A stretch of DNA of 64,000 bases, taken from NCBI GenBank assembly GCA_905372155.1, contig CAJPNZ010000002.1, forward strand, positions 1 to 64,000. The letters are read 5' to 3'. Of the stretch, positions 1 to 8,995 are shown piece by piece. Made by a program: the position numbers and the translations under genes. Every line of letters starts with the position of its first letter. Positions within the stretch are counted from its first letter, which is position 1. Below the pieces are notes generated by a model that saw only the letters and a program-made list of their open reading frames with translations, was not told the origin of the DNA and made no database searches. Source of the DNA: Propionibacteriaceae bacterium. Lineage in GTDB: Bacteria > Actinomycetota > Actinomycetes > Propionibacteriales > Propionibacteriaceae.

Positions 1-1068
1 AAGGCTAAGACCGATATCTATGAGGGTTATGCCGCTGATGGTATTGCCCTGGATAACAAGAATCAGGTTTGGGCAACCAACTTTGAGACTGGGACTGTTT
101 CAGTCTATCGACAGAGTGATTTGACTCATGTTAAGACCTTCTCTAAGGCGCCAATTCGGGGTGCTACAAGCGTAGTTGTTGATGAAAAGGCAAATCTTGC
201 TTACGTGGCAGGCGAAGGTAATGAAATTTCCATCCTTGATATGAATGCTGATGAGGATGGGACTGGAGTTATTGGTACAGTCAAGTTGGATGGTTTCGAG
301 AAGGTTGCAAGCCTGTCTTTGGATAAGCAAACCAACCAGTTGATTGCTACCTCAGGTGATTCTGCTGACCCGCAGGTAGCAAAGGTCAATCTTGCTGATG
401 GCAAGAAGGTTGAACGCTTCACTGTTAAGGGAGCGGAAACAGTCCTTGGCGCTACATATGATCCAGCAAGCAAAAACATCTTTGTGGGTACTGGTGGCGG
501 CGAAGTTTCGGTCGTGAGTACTGAGACTAAGAAGGTTGTTGCTACCATCCCAACTGGTGCAGGTACGTTGGATGTACGGTATAATCCCACGGATAAGCGA
601 GTCTATGTGGTGAACCATGATGCTGGCACGCTCACAGTAGTTGATCCAGTTACCAATAAGGTTGTTTCTAACCTAGCGGTTGGTGATGAACCAAGTCACT
701 TGAGCATTGCGCCTAACGGCACTGTTGCAGTGGTCAACAACGCTTTCAAGGACAGTGGTGTAGATCAACATGTCGATGAAATCTACACCTTCAAGTACAA
801 TGCGCCGACTCCGCCTCCGCAGCCGAAGCCTTCCACCTCTGAGTCCACCACTCAGAAGCCAACCGAGAAGCCGAAGCCGAGCGAGGACCCGAAGCCGAAG
901 CCGCCGACCGGCAGCCAGGATCTCAGCAGCAAGCTGGGCAAGTATCGGACTATCCTCATTGCGATCTTCTCCGTGCTTGGCCTGACCGGCATCATTGCTG
1001 GTGCAGTTGCCGCTATGGCACACGCCAACATGATCCCGAAGGAATGGCTCCCTCCGCAATTCCGGTAG
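1..1068 (+). CDS. YVTN-type beta-propeller surface protein, 5' truncated
   Basis: The reading frame is open from base 1, so the N-terminus lies outside the window; about 355 C-terminal residues are visible. Repeated blades of the YVTN/YncE kind can be read (for example TKKVVATIPTG, RVYVVNHDAGTLTVVD, TNKVVSNLAVG). They are followed by a Pro/Lys/Glu-rich linker (PKPSTSE to PKPKPPTG), one hydrophobic helix (ILIAIFSVLGLTGIIAGAVAA) and a short basic tail, the layout of a cell-surface propeller held by a C-terminal anchor. There is no LPXTG motif. Base composition and codon choice (many GTT, GAT, AAG and A/T-ending codons) are clearly lower in GC than the rest of the window, so this gene looks foreign to its right-hand neighbours. 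Ligand and function are unknown; binding of heme, metal or host matrix would be speculation. Confidence 0.75.
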   Translation, partial: KAKTDIYEGYAADGIALDNKNQVWATNFETGTVSVYRQSDLTHVKTFSKAPIRGATSVVVDEKANLAYVAGEGNEISILDMNADEDGTGVIGTVKLDGFEKVASLSLDKQTNQLIATSGDSADPQVAKVNLADGKKVERFTVKGAETVLGATYDPASKNIFVGTGGGEVSVVSTETKKVVATIPTGAGTLDVRYNPTDKRVYVVNHDAGTLTVVDPVTNKVVSNLAVGDEPSHLSIAPNGTVAVVNNAFKDSGVDQHVDEIYTFKYNAPTPPPQPKPSTSESTTQKPTEKPKPSEDPKPKPPTGSQDLSSKLGKYRTILIAIFSVLGLTGIIAGAVAAMAHANMIPKEWLPPQFR

Positions 1069-1118
1069 GGGATCAGAAATCCAAATGAATTCATGAGCGT
1101 CATTTGGTAACTGAAGTT

Positions 1119-1158
1119 AAGGTGCAGCAATGCCTAACCGCATTGCTGCACCTTTTTG
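1119..1158 (+). terminator. Rho-independent terminator of the beta-propeller gene
   Basis: A perfect 14-bp stem (AGGTGCAGCAATGC with its complement) closes a CTAACC loop and runs directly into TTTTTGTT. It lies about 50 bases after the stop codon and should isolate the propeller gene from the phage genes downstream. A smaller inverted repeat (CCAAATGA / TCATTTGG, 1081-1107) precedes it. Confidence 0.9.
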
Positions 1159-1206
1159 TTATGGGCGAGTTGTGGAGACGCAACGTCGTAAAGCGTTGGT
1201 AGAGAA

Positions 1207-1392
1207 GTGAGTGTTGAAGGCGACAAACCAGCAAAAACTCAAACGCTCAGGATACCGAGGAATCCAAGGCCATCCCATTCGCCCAGTGAGCCCAACCAGC
1301 TGGATTCCAGTGCAACTCTGGTGCCTGAACCGAAGCATATCCCCAAACCCCCGCCCGCCTATAAGGCCCTGGAGAAAGGATCAGACCAGTGA
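1207..1392 (+). CDS. Short Pro-rich ORF coupled to the tail tube gene (doubtful)
   Basis: This 61-codon GTG-start frame encodes a proline- and lysine-rich peptide ending PPAYKALEKGSDQ. Its stop overlaps the next start as GTGA, the usual coupling arrangement in phage structural operons. No family is recognised. It could be a real small gene or the 3' remnant of a tail-terminator/head-tail joining gene whose front was lost at the composition break just upstream. The frame is closed by a stop at 1189-1191, so no longer product is possible here. Confidence 0.35.
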   Translation: MSVEGDKPAKTQTLRIPRNPRPSHSPSEPNQLDSSATLVPEPKHIPKPPPAYKALEKGSDQ

Positions 1393-1910
1393 GCACCTCC
1401 CCCTTCGACCCGCCCGGCATTGACGCGGCAGGCAACAGCAAGATCGTGTTCGTCAAGGCGATCGCCGACTTGTCGGCGCCGAAGCTGGCCGAGATCAAGG
1501 CCGGCACGGACCTGTCCTGCGCGCTCTATTCTTTCGAGCCCAGCACCGAGCAGTCCACCGTCACCAGGACGAAGTACTGCTACAAGCAGGCCACCGAGAG
1601 TCTGGGCCGCGCCACCACCAAGATCGAGGCCGTCGAGTACGACTACAACCCGCAGAACCTCACCGACGCCGCCTACGGCTACTACTCCGTCCTGGCGCCC
1701 GGCACCAGCGGCTGGATCTTTGACAGGCGCGGCCTCGACGCCAAGACTGTGGATTTCGCCGTCGACCAGATCGTCGACATCTACCCGGTGACACTCGGCG
1801 CCCGTAGCCGCGTCGCCGTTGACTCCTCCGCGGAGGGCGAGAAGCTGCGTACCCGACAGGCCATTGCCGTGTCCGGTGAGCCGCTGCTTGACGTCAAGAT
1901 CGTCGCCTGA
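1389..1910 (+). CDS. Phage major tail (tube) protein
   Basis: This 173-aa product would form the flexible tail tube of a siphovirus-like particle. The GTG start is preceded by AAGGA about 8 bases upstream. Size, beta-rich composition with many aromatic residues (VEYDYNPQN, AAYGYYSVL), and position directly before two chaperone frames and a very long tape measure gene are the diagnostic context. The sequence resembles tail tube proteins of propionibacterial siphophages as I recall them; the assignment rests mainly on gene order. No sheath gene follows, so the tail is non-contractile. Confidence 0.8.
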   Translation: MSTSPFDPPGIDAAGNSKIVFVKAIADLSAPKLAEIKAGTDLSCALYSFEPSTEQSTVTRTKYCYKQATESLGRATTKIEAVEYDYNPQNLTDAAYGYYSVLAPGTSGWIFDRRGLDAKTVDFAVDQIVDIYPVTLGARSRVAVDSSAEGEKLRTRQAIAVSGEPLLDVKIVA

Positions 1911-1918
1911 GGTCCCTG

Positions 1919-2473
1919 ATGGCCAACTATCTTGACCTCATCCAGAAGCGCATCGCCGACCCCGCCACCGGGCCCGCAGTGACCGTGGACCTGCTCGTCG
2001 ACCACGAGCAGCACCAGCCGCTGCGGGAAGCCTGGGGGCGGGCGCAGGTCGACGTCGAGGCGGCACGCAAACGCGTCGCCCTCGCCACCGAAACCAGCAG
2101 CGAGGGGCCGAAGCGGCGCATGAACCAGCCGTCCCCGCTGACGCAGGCGGAAGCCGAACTGGAAGCCGCCCAAGAGGCGGAGAAGCAGGCCCGTGACGCT
2201 GTCAAGGCGTGCTTCGTGCGCATCCACCTGGCAGCCCCCTCCGCCCCGATGATGGCCGAGGTTGCCGCCCAGGCCGGCAGCGATCAGGTTCGGCTCTACG
2301 ACCTGCTGACCCGGCGCTGCGTGGTCCGCGTCACCGATGAGACCGGCGGGGAGCTGCCGGAACTCACCGCTGACGTGATCGCCGACTACCTGGCCGTCGC
2401 TCCCGTCGGGGAGCGCCTCAAGGTCAGCAAGGCCCTCGACCAGGCCTCCACCCCGGTCGATCTCCCTACGTAG
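1919..2473 (+). CDS. Tail assembly chaperone, upstream frame (gpG-like)
   Basis: A 184-aa charged, helical protein (MANYLDLIQKRI start) lies between the tail tube and tape measure genes, the fixed place of the lambda gpG-type chaperone that coats the tape measure during tail assembly. It begins 8 bases after the tube gene stop. The -1 frame relative to this gene is open from 2374 and continues as the next ORF to 2907, so a gpG/gpGT-style -1 ribosomal frameshift in the shared 100 bases is expected. I do not see a textbook slippery heptamer; the G-run at 2408-2411 is one candidate. Confidence 0.75.
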   Translation: MANYLDLIQKRIADPATGPAVTVDLLVDHEQHQPLREAWGRAQVDVEAARKRVALATETSSEGPKRRMNQPSPLTQAEAELEAAQEAEKQARDAVKACFVRIHLAAPSAPMMAEVAAQAGSDQVRLYDLLTRRCVVRVTDETGGELPELTADVIADYLAVAPVGERLKVSKALDQASTPVDLPT

Positions 2474-2499
2474 CCAGCGTCGTAGCCGACGACGCTGGG

Positions 2500-2907
2500 T
2501 TGCGCGCCGACATGCGTCTAGCCCATAGGCAGGGCATCTCGCTGAGGCGCTTCCTCGGCTGGGAACCCGCCCGGTACTACGACTCCGGCACCGGGCGGGT
2601 CACCCAGGAAGCCGAATACGACGAGTGGGAACGCGCCCTGTGGCGCGCCTACGCCGACTGGGAGGCCAACTGCTGCCCCGACTGTGGGCAGCCCCTCTCC
2701 GAGTCCCTCTGGGACCCGGAGATCCCCGAGCAGGAGCGCGCCAAGTGGCGGGCCGTCTACTGGCAGTGCCGGGCGTGCCTCGAACTCGAGAACGCCCAGG
2801 AGAGGCAGCGGGAACTCGACAAGCAGCGGAGCGACGCCACGGGGCAACCCGTGCCGCATCGCCACCGCAAATGGACGGTGTCCCGCGACGACGAGAGAGG
2901 ACGGTGA
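2500..2907 (+). CDS. Tail assembly chaperone, frameshift extension with zinc ribbon
   Basis: This is the T-part of a gpG/gpT-like pair. The frame is open from 2374, and the only in-frame start near the front is TTG at 2500 with no clear ribosome binding site, which favours expression by -1 frameshifting from the upstream frame. The visible protein starts RADMRLAHRQG with FLGWEPARYYD, a pattern widespread in actinophage tail chaperones, followed by two CxxC knuckles (CPDCG and CRAC) about 35 residues apart that probably bind zinc. It ends 3 bases before the tape measure start. Confidence 0.75.
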   Translation: MRADMRLAHRQGISLRRFLGWEPARYYDSGTGRVTQEAEYDEWERALWRAYADWEANCCPDCGQPLSESLWDPEIPEQERAKWRAVYWQCRACLELENAQERQRELDKQRSDATGQPVPHRHRKWTVSRDDERGR

Positions 2908-2910
2908 CCG

Positions 2911-5900
2911 ATGTCCGACCGCACCGTGCGCGTCGTCCTCGAAGCCTCCACCGGAGGCTATGAGGCGGCCATGCGTCGCGCAGCCCAGGTCACCTCCGAT
3001 CTCGCCAACAAAACCAAGGAGGCTCAGCAGGCCGCCAAGGGTTCTGCCTCCGCTGTCGGCGCAGCCGCATCCGCTGCCGCCAGCCACGAATCCGCCAACC
3101 GCCGAGCAGCCCAGGCTGCCGGCGAACTCGCCAACAAAACCAAGGAAGGTGGGCAAGCGACCAAGGAATCCGCTGCGGCGCTCGCCGCCGCTGGGGCCGC
3201 AGCCGGAAGCTACGAAGGCGGCGCTCGCCGAGCCGCGGCTGCGGCGACGTCCTTGACGCAGCAGGTCCTCGCCAACAAGCAGGCCGTCCTGGATGTCTCC
3301 AACGCCCTGGCTCTCATGGGCGGGGCGGCCTTGGCGGTCGCGGCCTTGGCGGTCCGCCAATTCAGCAGCTTCTCGTCCGCCATGTCCGGGGTGCAGGCCG
3401 CCACCCAGGCGTCCGCCTTCGACATGTCCGCCCTCCGCGAAGCCGCCCTACAGGCGGGCGCGGACACGAAATACTCCGCCACCGAGGCGGCGCAGGGCAT
3501 CGAGGCGCTAGGCCGTGCGGGTGTCTCCACTCGGGACGTTCTGGGCGGCGGCCTGAAGGGCGCCCTGGGCCTCGCGGCAGCAGGACAGATGCAGGTCAAG
3601 GACGCCGCAGAGCTCGCGTCCATCGCCATGACGCAGTTCAATCTCAGCGGCAAGGACGTCCCTCACGTCGCTGACCTCCTCGCCGCCGGCGCGGGCAAGG
3701 CCATGGGCGAGGTCTCCGATCTCGGCATGGCTCTGAAGCAGGGCGGCCTCGTCGCCTCCCAGTTCGGGCTGTCGATCGAGGAAACCGTCGGCACCCTGTC
3801 CGCCTTCGCATCGGCAGGTCTACTGGGCTCCGACGCAGGAACCTCTTTCAAGAGCATGTTGCAGCACCTCGCAGACCCGTCGAAAGAATCTGCGCGGCTC
3901 ATGCAACAACTGGGCATAAACGCCTATGACGCTCAAGGAAAATTCGTCGGGCTCGCCGGCCTGGCCGGGCAGCTGCGCGAGAAGCTCGGCCACCTGACCG
4001 ATGCGCAACGTCAGCAAGCCCTGGCGCAGATCTTCGGCTCCGACGCCATTCGCGCCGCCAGCATCCTCTACTCACAGGGTGCCGAGGGAATCCAGCAGTG
4101 GACCGCTGCGGTCAATGACTCCGGCTACGCCGCCAGGCAGGCAGCCCAGCTACAGGACAACCTCGCCGGGGATCTCGAGAAGCTGGGCGGCTCGTGGGAA
4201 ACCCTCGCCATCCGCATGGGCGAATCGGCCAACGGCCCGCTTCGCGCCGCAGTGCAGGCCCTCGACGGCTTCCTGTCCGCCCTAGCCCAGAGCCCCGCCG
4301 CTGCTGCTGCCCTGATGGGCGTGGTGACGGTATTTGGCGCGGTCGCTCTCGGTGCAGCCGCCCTGATGCGCGGGGCTGTTCATGTCGCGGAGTTCAAGGC
4401 GGCGCTGGATCAGCTCGGCATGGCGGGCGGGAAACTGTCCAAGGTTCCCGCCGTACTGGGGAAAGTCGCCAAGGCGGCAGGCCTCCTCGGCGTGGCCTTC
4501 GCCGGCGTACAGCTCGCCGCCGTCCTCGCATCCTGGAATGAAGCCGCGGTCAAAACTGGCGACGAACTCAACCGCACCCTGACGAATATCGGCAATGGCT
4601 TCACCAAGATCGACTCCATATTCCGCAGCGTTGATGGAAAAGCCCTCACCACTGACCTATTCGGCGCCGTCGAAGGCATCAAGGATCTCGGCTCCGCTCT
4701 GGACGCAATCGACTGGGATGCCAAGTGGGGCGCGGGGGCCGATCACAGCTGGTTTGGAATCATCCAGTCTGATGCCGGGAAGGCTGTCGACGCACTCAAG
4801 CAGGTATCGCAGCAGCTCACCCAAATGGACGCCATACAGGCCGGGAAGTCTTTCGGGAAAATCTTCGAGGACTTCAAGGCCCACGGCAAGGACGCCGCCT
4901 ACACCGCACAATTCTTTGGCGACTATCTGAGCAAGGTTAAGGATCAGCTCATCGCGGCTGGCCCCGCCTACTCCGACTATGCCAACAACATGGACAAGCT
5001 CGCGGAGGTCGCGGGCGGCAAACTCCCAGCGGGGCTCGTGTATACCGCCGAGGGCATCAAAACCGTTGAGCAGGCCATGGCTGCCGGGCTGGCCTACACC
5101 GACCACCTCGGCAACAGCTATGACGCGGCAGGGCAGGCGGCGGAACAGCTGGGGTCGCAGCAGCAGGCCGCTGCTGCCGGAGCCGAGGCGCAGGCGAAAG
5201 CAATTCAGGGTGTCGTCGACGCCCTGAACAACTACTACTCCGCCGTCGCCTCAGCGGAGGACTCCGCCATCAAACTGGAGGCCGCCTACGACGCCGCAGC
5301 GGAGGCCCTGGAAAAGAATGGCCGCACCCTCGACATAACCACCGAGAAGGGCCGCGCCAACCGTTCTGCACTCCTGGAGATCGCCGAGGCCGCCAAGAAG
5401 CTCGCGTCCGACATGATTGCCGCGGGCGAGGGTGGCGAGGCGACCACCGCCAAAATGGCGGGTGCCCGTGAGCAGTTCATCAAGACCGCCCAGGGGATGG
5501 GCATGTCCGCCGACGAGGCGGCAAAATACGCAGACAAATTGGGGCTGATCCCTGAGGATATTGTCACCCGCATTCAATTGCAGATGGCGGAGGGCGACCC
5601 AGGGAAGCTGGCGCAGATCTATGATCAGATTCAAAAGCTGCCCACCGAGAAACAGATCCAGCTCCGGGCACAATACCCAGAACTGATGAAGGCCGCCGAG
5701 CAGGCATGGCTTTTGGATCGGAATCTAAATGGAATCCCGGACAGCAAGGAAGTCCGGGTGACATCCCCGGGCCTCCCGAATACCGGCGCGGACGCGAAGG
5801 AATTGAACAATTCCCTGCTGAATATGCCGCCAGAAACGCAGGCCGCCGTCTCCACCCCCGGCCTACCCGAGGCGCTCATCGCCATCCTCGGCCTCGGGGC

Positions 5901-6798
5901 AGCCCTGCTCGGGCTGCCCGCCAACAAGGACATCCCGGTCGGCGTGCCGGGCGCGGACGGCGCCGTCCAGCAGATCGGCGGCGTCCAGCAAGCCCTGAGC
6001 GGCCTGCCCGGCAGTGTGGCAGTGCCGATCTCCACCCCCGGATGGGACAGCTCTGTCGCGAACGCCTACGCCGTGCGCGGCGCACTCGGCTCCATCCCCC
6101 GACAGACCAGCCCGGCCATCGGGACCGTTGGGCACGGCCAGGCTATCGGGAACGCGAACGCCGTGACCTCTGCACTCGGTCGGATCCCGCGGCACGTCGG
6201 CGTCTCCATCAGCGCATCCAGCAACGTGCCATCCGTCGCCGCCGCTGCCGCCTCCGCGCTGGCCGCAATCAACGGTCGCACCGCCACGACATACATCCGC
6301 ACCGTGCACACCACCGAAGGCGGCCCGTCGGGCATGGCAACCGGCGGCTACGTTGCCGACTACGCTCGCGGTCTGCGGCTCGCCGGCGGAGGCTCCCCAA
6401 CCCGCGCCGCGTGGCCCGCCGGCGGCATCGTCACCGGCCCCGGAACGCCCACCTCGGATTCCGTGCCCGCCATGCTCTCCCGCAGAGAGTTCGTAGTCCG
6501 GGCGGCGGCGGTGGAGCACTACGGCCCGCCCCTGCTGCATGCACTCAACGCCAAGCGGGTGCCGCGCGACCTGCTGCCCGGATTCACCGACGGCGGCTCG
6601 CTGTGCAACGAGCCGCCCCGATACCTGCCATCCCCTGCCCCCCTCATCGCAGGGTCGGGGCGTAGCGGCGGTTCGGGCACGGTGACGATCAACGTCACCA
6701 TGCCCGAGACCGCTGCCACGACTGGCAGTGCGGGCGTGGCATGGCTGGAGGAGTTCGCCGACCGGGCACGACGCGCGTCCTGGGACAGGAGGTACTGA
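2911..6798 (+). CDS. Tail tape measure protein
   Basis: A 1295-aa protein that sets tail length and is ejected with DNA or forms the channel. Residues 1-115 carry three Ala-rich repeats built around RRAAQ..LANKTKE. Residues about 150-440 match the phage minor-tail/TP901 tape measure core (AGVSTRDVL, GSDAIRAAS motifs). Hydrophobic stretches lie near residues 463-490 and 510-543. Residues about 943-1110 hold degenerate repeats with the core STPG...ALxxLP, and the C-terminus has a Gly-rich PAMLSRREFVV segment common in tape measure ends. It begins 3 bases after the chaperone stop. At roughly 0.15 nm per residue (the usual siphophage relation) it implies a tail near 190 nm. Confidence 0.93.
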   Translation: MSDRTVRVVLEASTGGYEAAMRRAAQVTSDLANKTKEAQQAAKGSASAVGAAASAAASHESANRRAAQAAGELANKTKEGGQATKESAAALAAAGAAAGSYEGGARRAAAAATSLTQQVLANKQAVLDVSNALALMGGAALAVAALAVRQFSSFSSAMSGVQAATQASAFDMSALREAALQAGADTKYSATEAAQGIEALGRAGVSTRDVLGGGLKGALGLAAAGQMQVKDAAELASIAMTQFNLSGKDVPHVADLLAAGAGKAMGEVSDLGMALKQGGLVASQFGLSIEETVGTLSAFASAGLLGSDAGTSFKSMLQHLADPSKESARLMQQLGINAYDAQGKFVGLAGLAGQLREKLGHLTDAQRQQALAQIFGSDAIRAASILYSQGAEGIQQWTAAVNDSGYAARQAAQLQDNLAGDLEKLGGSWETLAIRMGESANGPLRAAVQALDGFLSALAQSPAAAAALMGVVTVFGAVALGAAALMRGAVHVAEFKAALDQLGMAGGKLSKVPAVLGKVAKAAGLLGVAFAGVQLAAVLASWNEAAVKTGDELNRTLTNIGNGFTKIDSIFRSVDGKALTTDLFGAVEGIKDLGSALDAIDWDAKWGAGADHSWFGIIQSDAGKAVDALKQVSQQLTQMDAIQAGKSFGKIFEDFKAHGKDAAYTAQFFGDYLSKVKDQLIAAGPAYSDYANNMDKLAEVAGGKLPAGLVYTAEGIKTVEQAMAAGLAYTDHLGNSYDAAGQAAEQLGSQQQAAAAGAEAQAKAIQGVVDALNNYYSAVASAEDSAIKLEAAYDAAAEALEKNGRTLDITTEKGRANRSALLEIAEAAKKLASDMIAAGEGGEATTAKMAGAREQFIKTAQGMGMSADEAAKYADKLGLIPEDIVTRIQLQMAEGDPGKLAQIYDQIQKLPTEKQIQLRAQYPELMKAAEQAWLLDRNLNGIPDSKEVRVTSPGLPNTGADAKELNNSLLNMPPETQAAVSTPGLPEALIAILGLGAALLGLPANKDIPVGVPGADGAVQQIGGVQQALSGLPGSVAVPISTPGWDSSVANAYAVRGALGSIPRQTSPAIGTVGHGQAIGNANAVTSALGRIPRHVGVSISASSNVPSVAAAAASALAAINGRTATTYIRTVHTTEGGPSGMATGGYVADYARGLRLAGGGSPTRAAWPAGGIVTGPGTPTSDSVPAMLSRREFVVRAAAVEHYGPPLLHALNAKRVPRDLLPGFTDGGSLCNEPPRYLPSPAPLIAGSGRSGGSGTVTINVTMPETAATTGSAGVAWLEEFADRARRASWDRRY

Positions 6799-6799
6799 G

Positions 6800-8995
6800 G
6801 TGGCCACCTATGTGACCCAAGGGGCGTGGGCTCCCAACTCCGGCACCCCGCGCCGCATGTGCATCCGCATCACGTGGACGATGTCCGACCCCGCCCCGGG
6901 CGACACTTCCGTGCGTGTCGGCGTGCGCATCGAGGTCGGCGGCCACTACCGCTTCTGGGACTCCGCCGCCCGATACGCCCGCTCCGGCACCTTCGGCAGC
7001 TACACAGATACCCGCGCCGTGCAGGTCTCCACCTCAGGCGGATGGGCACTCCTGGAAGAGTTCAGCGACACCTTCCCGCTGCGCCCTCAGGGCTATGACA
7101 TCGACTGCGCGGCATCCCTGACTGGCGTCGACTACATCGGCGGCAGCGTGAAAGCGATCCACGAATCCACGCTGTGGATCCCGCCGCGCGGCTCCGCCAG
7201 GCCGAACGCCCCAAGTCCGGGCGCCTACTACGTGTCGGACCGACAGATCCGGGTCGAGTGGCCCGCCGTGCCGCTCGCCGACCGCTACCGACTCGAACGC
7301 TGGGTCGAGTCAGACAAGGCGTGGAGCCGCATCGGCACCGTCTACGGAACCTCCTACACCGACTACGGCGTCTGGGAGAACGACCAGTTCCGCTACCGCG
7401 TGGACGCGTGGTCCGGGAGCCTCGATTCTCCTTGGGGTGAGTCGAACTACATCCGCACCACGCCATCCGCCCCCAGCGTCGCCGTAACCCGCGAGAGCGG
7501 GAATCTGCGCGTCACCCTCACCCACAACGCACGCTACCCGCAGCGTTGGCAGATGGAGCGTCGCGTCAACAACGGCGAGTGGCGGACATGGCTGAGCGGC
7601 GGAGACGGCGCTGCAACCGGAACAATGACCCCGCAGCCCGGCGAAGTGTGGCAGTTCCGTGGCCGCACCGGCACCGGCGTGGGCGCGGAACTGTGGTCCA
7701 CGTGGACGGTCACCGACCAGATTCCCGCCCTGGCTGCACCGCTCGCCCCCACCCTGATTGCCCCACTTGGCACCGCGGCAAGCGACGACTGGATAACCTT
7801 CCAGTGGCGCCACAACCCGATCGACCGCAGCCCGCAGACCGTCGCCGAAATCCGCTACCGCACCGGCGGGGAGACTTCCTGGCGTCCCGTTGTGCAGGTC
7901 ACAGGCGACGCCTCCACGCATAGGCTGCGCCTGGGTAGCGCCTCCTGGTTGTGGCAGGTGCGCACCCGCGGAGCTCATGCCGACTGGAGTCCCTGGTCCG
8001 ACATGGGCTCCTTCTTCGCGACGGAGTCGCCGCACCTCAAGATCACCGCCCCCTCCGCGGGCGGCGTCGTCGAGTCCAGCCGCCTCGTCGCCTCCTACGA
8101 GGCCGACAGTGGCGGCTACCAGACGCGCAGCCTCGAAGCGACCATCACCGAGGTCGCCACCGGGAAGCAGGTTGCGGCCTGGACGGACGACGCAATCACA
8201 GGCCGCACAGAGTCCCCGTCAGTACTGGAAGACGGCGGCAGCTACCGCTTCTCCGCGCGGATCCTGTCCTGGTCGGGGCTGTGGTCCCAGTGGGCCAGTG
8301 TTGACTTCAGTGTCGACTACGCCGACCCCGCCATCCCCACCATCACTGCCCGCTGGATTGAAGACGAAGGCGTGGTGGTCGCCACAGCCAAGGCCGGCAG
8401 TAAGGCCGGCGCGCCGGACACTGTCGCAATCGCCATCGAGGTGTCCCGCGACGGGGAAGCGACATGGCAGCTCCTCGACCGCTGGGATGCGCAGGAAGGG
8501 ACCGTCACCGATCCCCGCCCCGATCTCGCCTCGACGGTCGCTTACCGCGCCCGCGCAATCTCGGGTCTCCCCTCCGAGGCCGTCTCGGAGCCGATTCGCG
8601 TCGGGACGCCCACCTGCCGCATCTGGGTCACCCCCGCCGACGGCACGCCGGGCGGGGCCTGGGCCGCAGACAATCTCAAAATCGAAACTGCCTGGTCTGC
8701 GGCAGCCACCATTCTTGAGCAGTACGAAGGCTCGCCGCTTCCCACCGCGCATTTCGGATTGGCGCGCCCCATCGAGGTCGCCATATCTGGGGACCTCCCC
8801 CCAGAGGAGGTCGCACCGATCCAGTCGTGGGTACCGCTGATAGGTCGGCATGTGTGGCTGCGCACCCCCCGCGGTCACCACATGCACGGCGTCCTGATCG
8901 GCGACATCCGCACCAGTGACGAAACCGACCGACCCCTCGTGGCCTTCGCGGTACGCTTCGCCGCCGCGACGCAGGCGGGTGGTGGCCGTGGCTGA
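6800..8995 (+). CDS. Minor tail protein with fibronectin-III-like repeats
   Basis: A 731-aa tail-tip protein that follows the tape measure, where distal tail proteins normally sit. I place the start at GTG 6800 because AGGAGG lies 6 bases upstream and the tape measure stop is at 6796-6798; a longer frame upstream only overlaps the tape measure. The N-terminal 130 residues form a beta-rich domain. The middle has several fibronectin-III-like beta-sandwiches (for example IRVEWPAVPLADRYRLERW, ITFQWRHNPID). The C-terminus (GRHVWLRTPRG) resembles tail-hub interaction domains. The 3' end overlaps the next gene. Confidence 0.75.
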   Translation: MATYVTQGAWAPNSGTPRRMCIRITWTMSDPAPGDTSVRVGVRIEVGGHYRFWDSAARYARSGTFGSYTDTRAVQVSTSGGWALLEEFSDTFPLRPQGYDIDCAASLTGVDYIGGSVKAIHESTLWIPPRGSARPNAPSPGAYYVSDRQIRVEWPAVPLADRYRLERWVESDKAWSRIGTVYGTSYTDYGVWENDQFRYRVDAWSGSLDSPWGESNYIRTTPSAPSVAVTRESGNLRVTLTHNARYPQRWQMERRVNNGEWRTWLSGGDGAATGTMTPQPGEVWQFRGRTGTGVGAELWSTWTVTDQIPALAAPLAPTLIAPLGTAASDDWITFQWRHNPIDRSPQTVAEIRYRTGGETSWRPVVQVTGDASTHRLRLGSASWLWQVRTRGAHADWSPWSDMGSFFATESPHLKITAPSAGGVVESSRLVASYEADSGGYQTRSLEATITEVATGKQVAAWTDDAITGRTESPSVLEDGGSYRFSARILSWSGLWSQWASVDFSVDYADPAIPTITARWIEDEGVVVATAKAGSKAGAPDTVAIAIEVSRDGEATWQLLDRWDAQEGTVTDPRPDLASTVAYRARAISGLPSEAVSEPIRVGTPTCRIWVTPADGTPGGAWAADNLKIETAWSAAATILEQYEGSPLPTAHFGLARPIEVAISGDLPPEEVAPIQSWVPLIGRHVWLRTPRGHHMHGVLIGDIRTSDETDRPLVAFAVRFAAATQAGGGRG

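Noticed and set aside
2518..3360. 280-codon minus frame opposite the tail chaperone and tape measure
   Set aside because: Gly-rich antisense shadow; the phage module is uniformly on the + strand.
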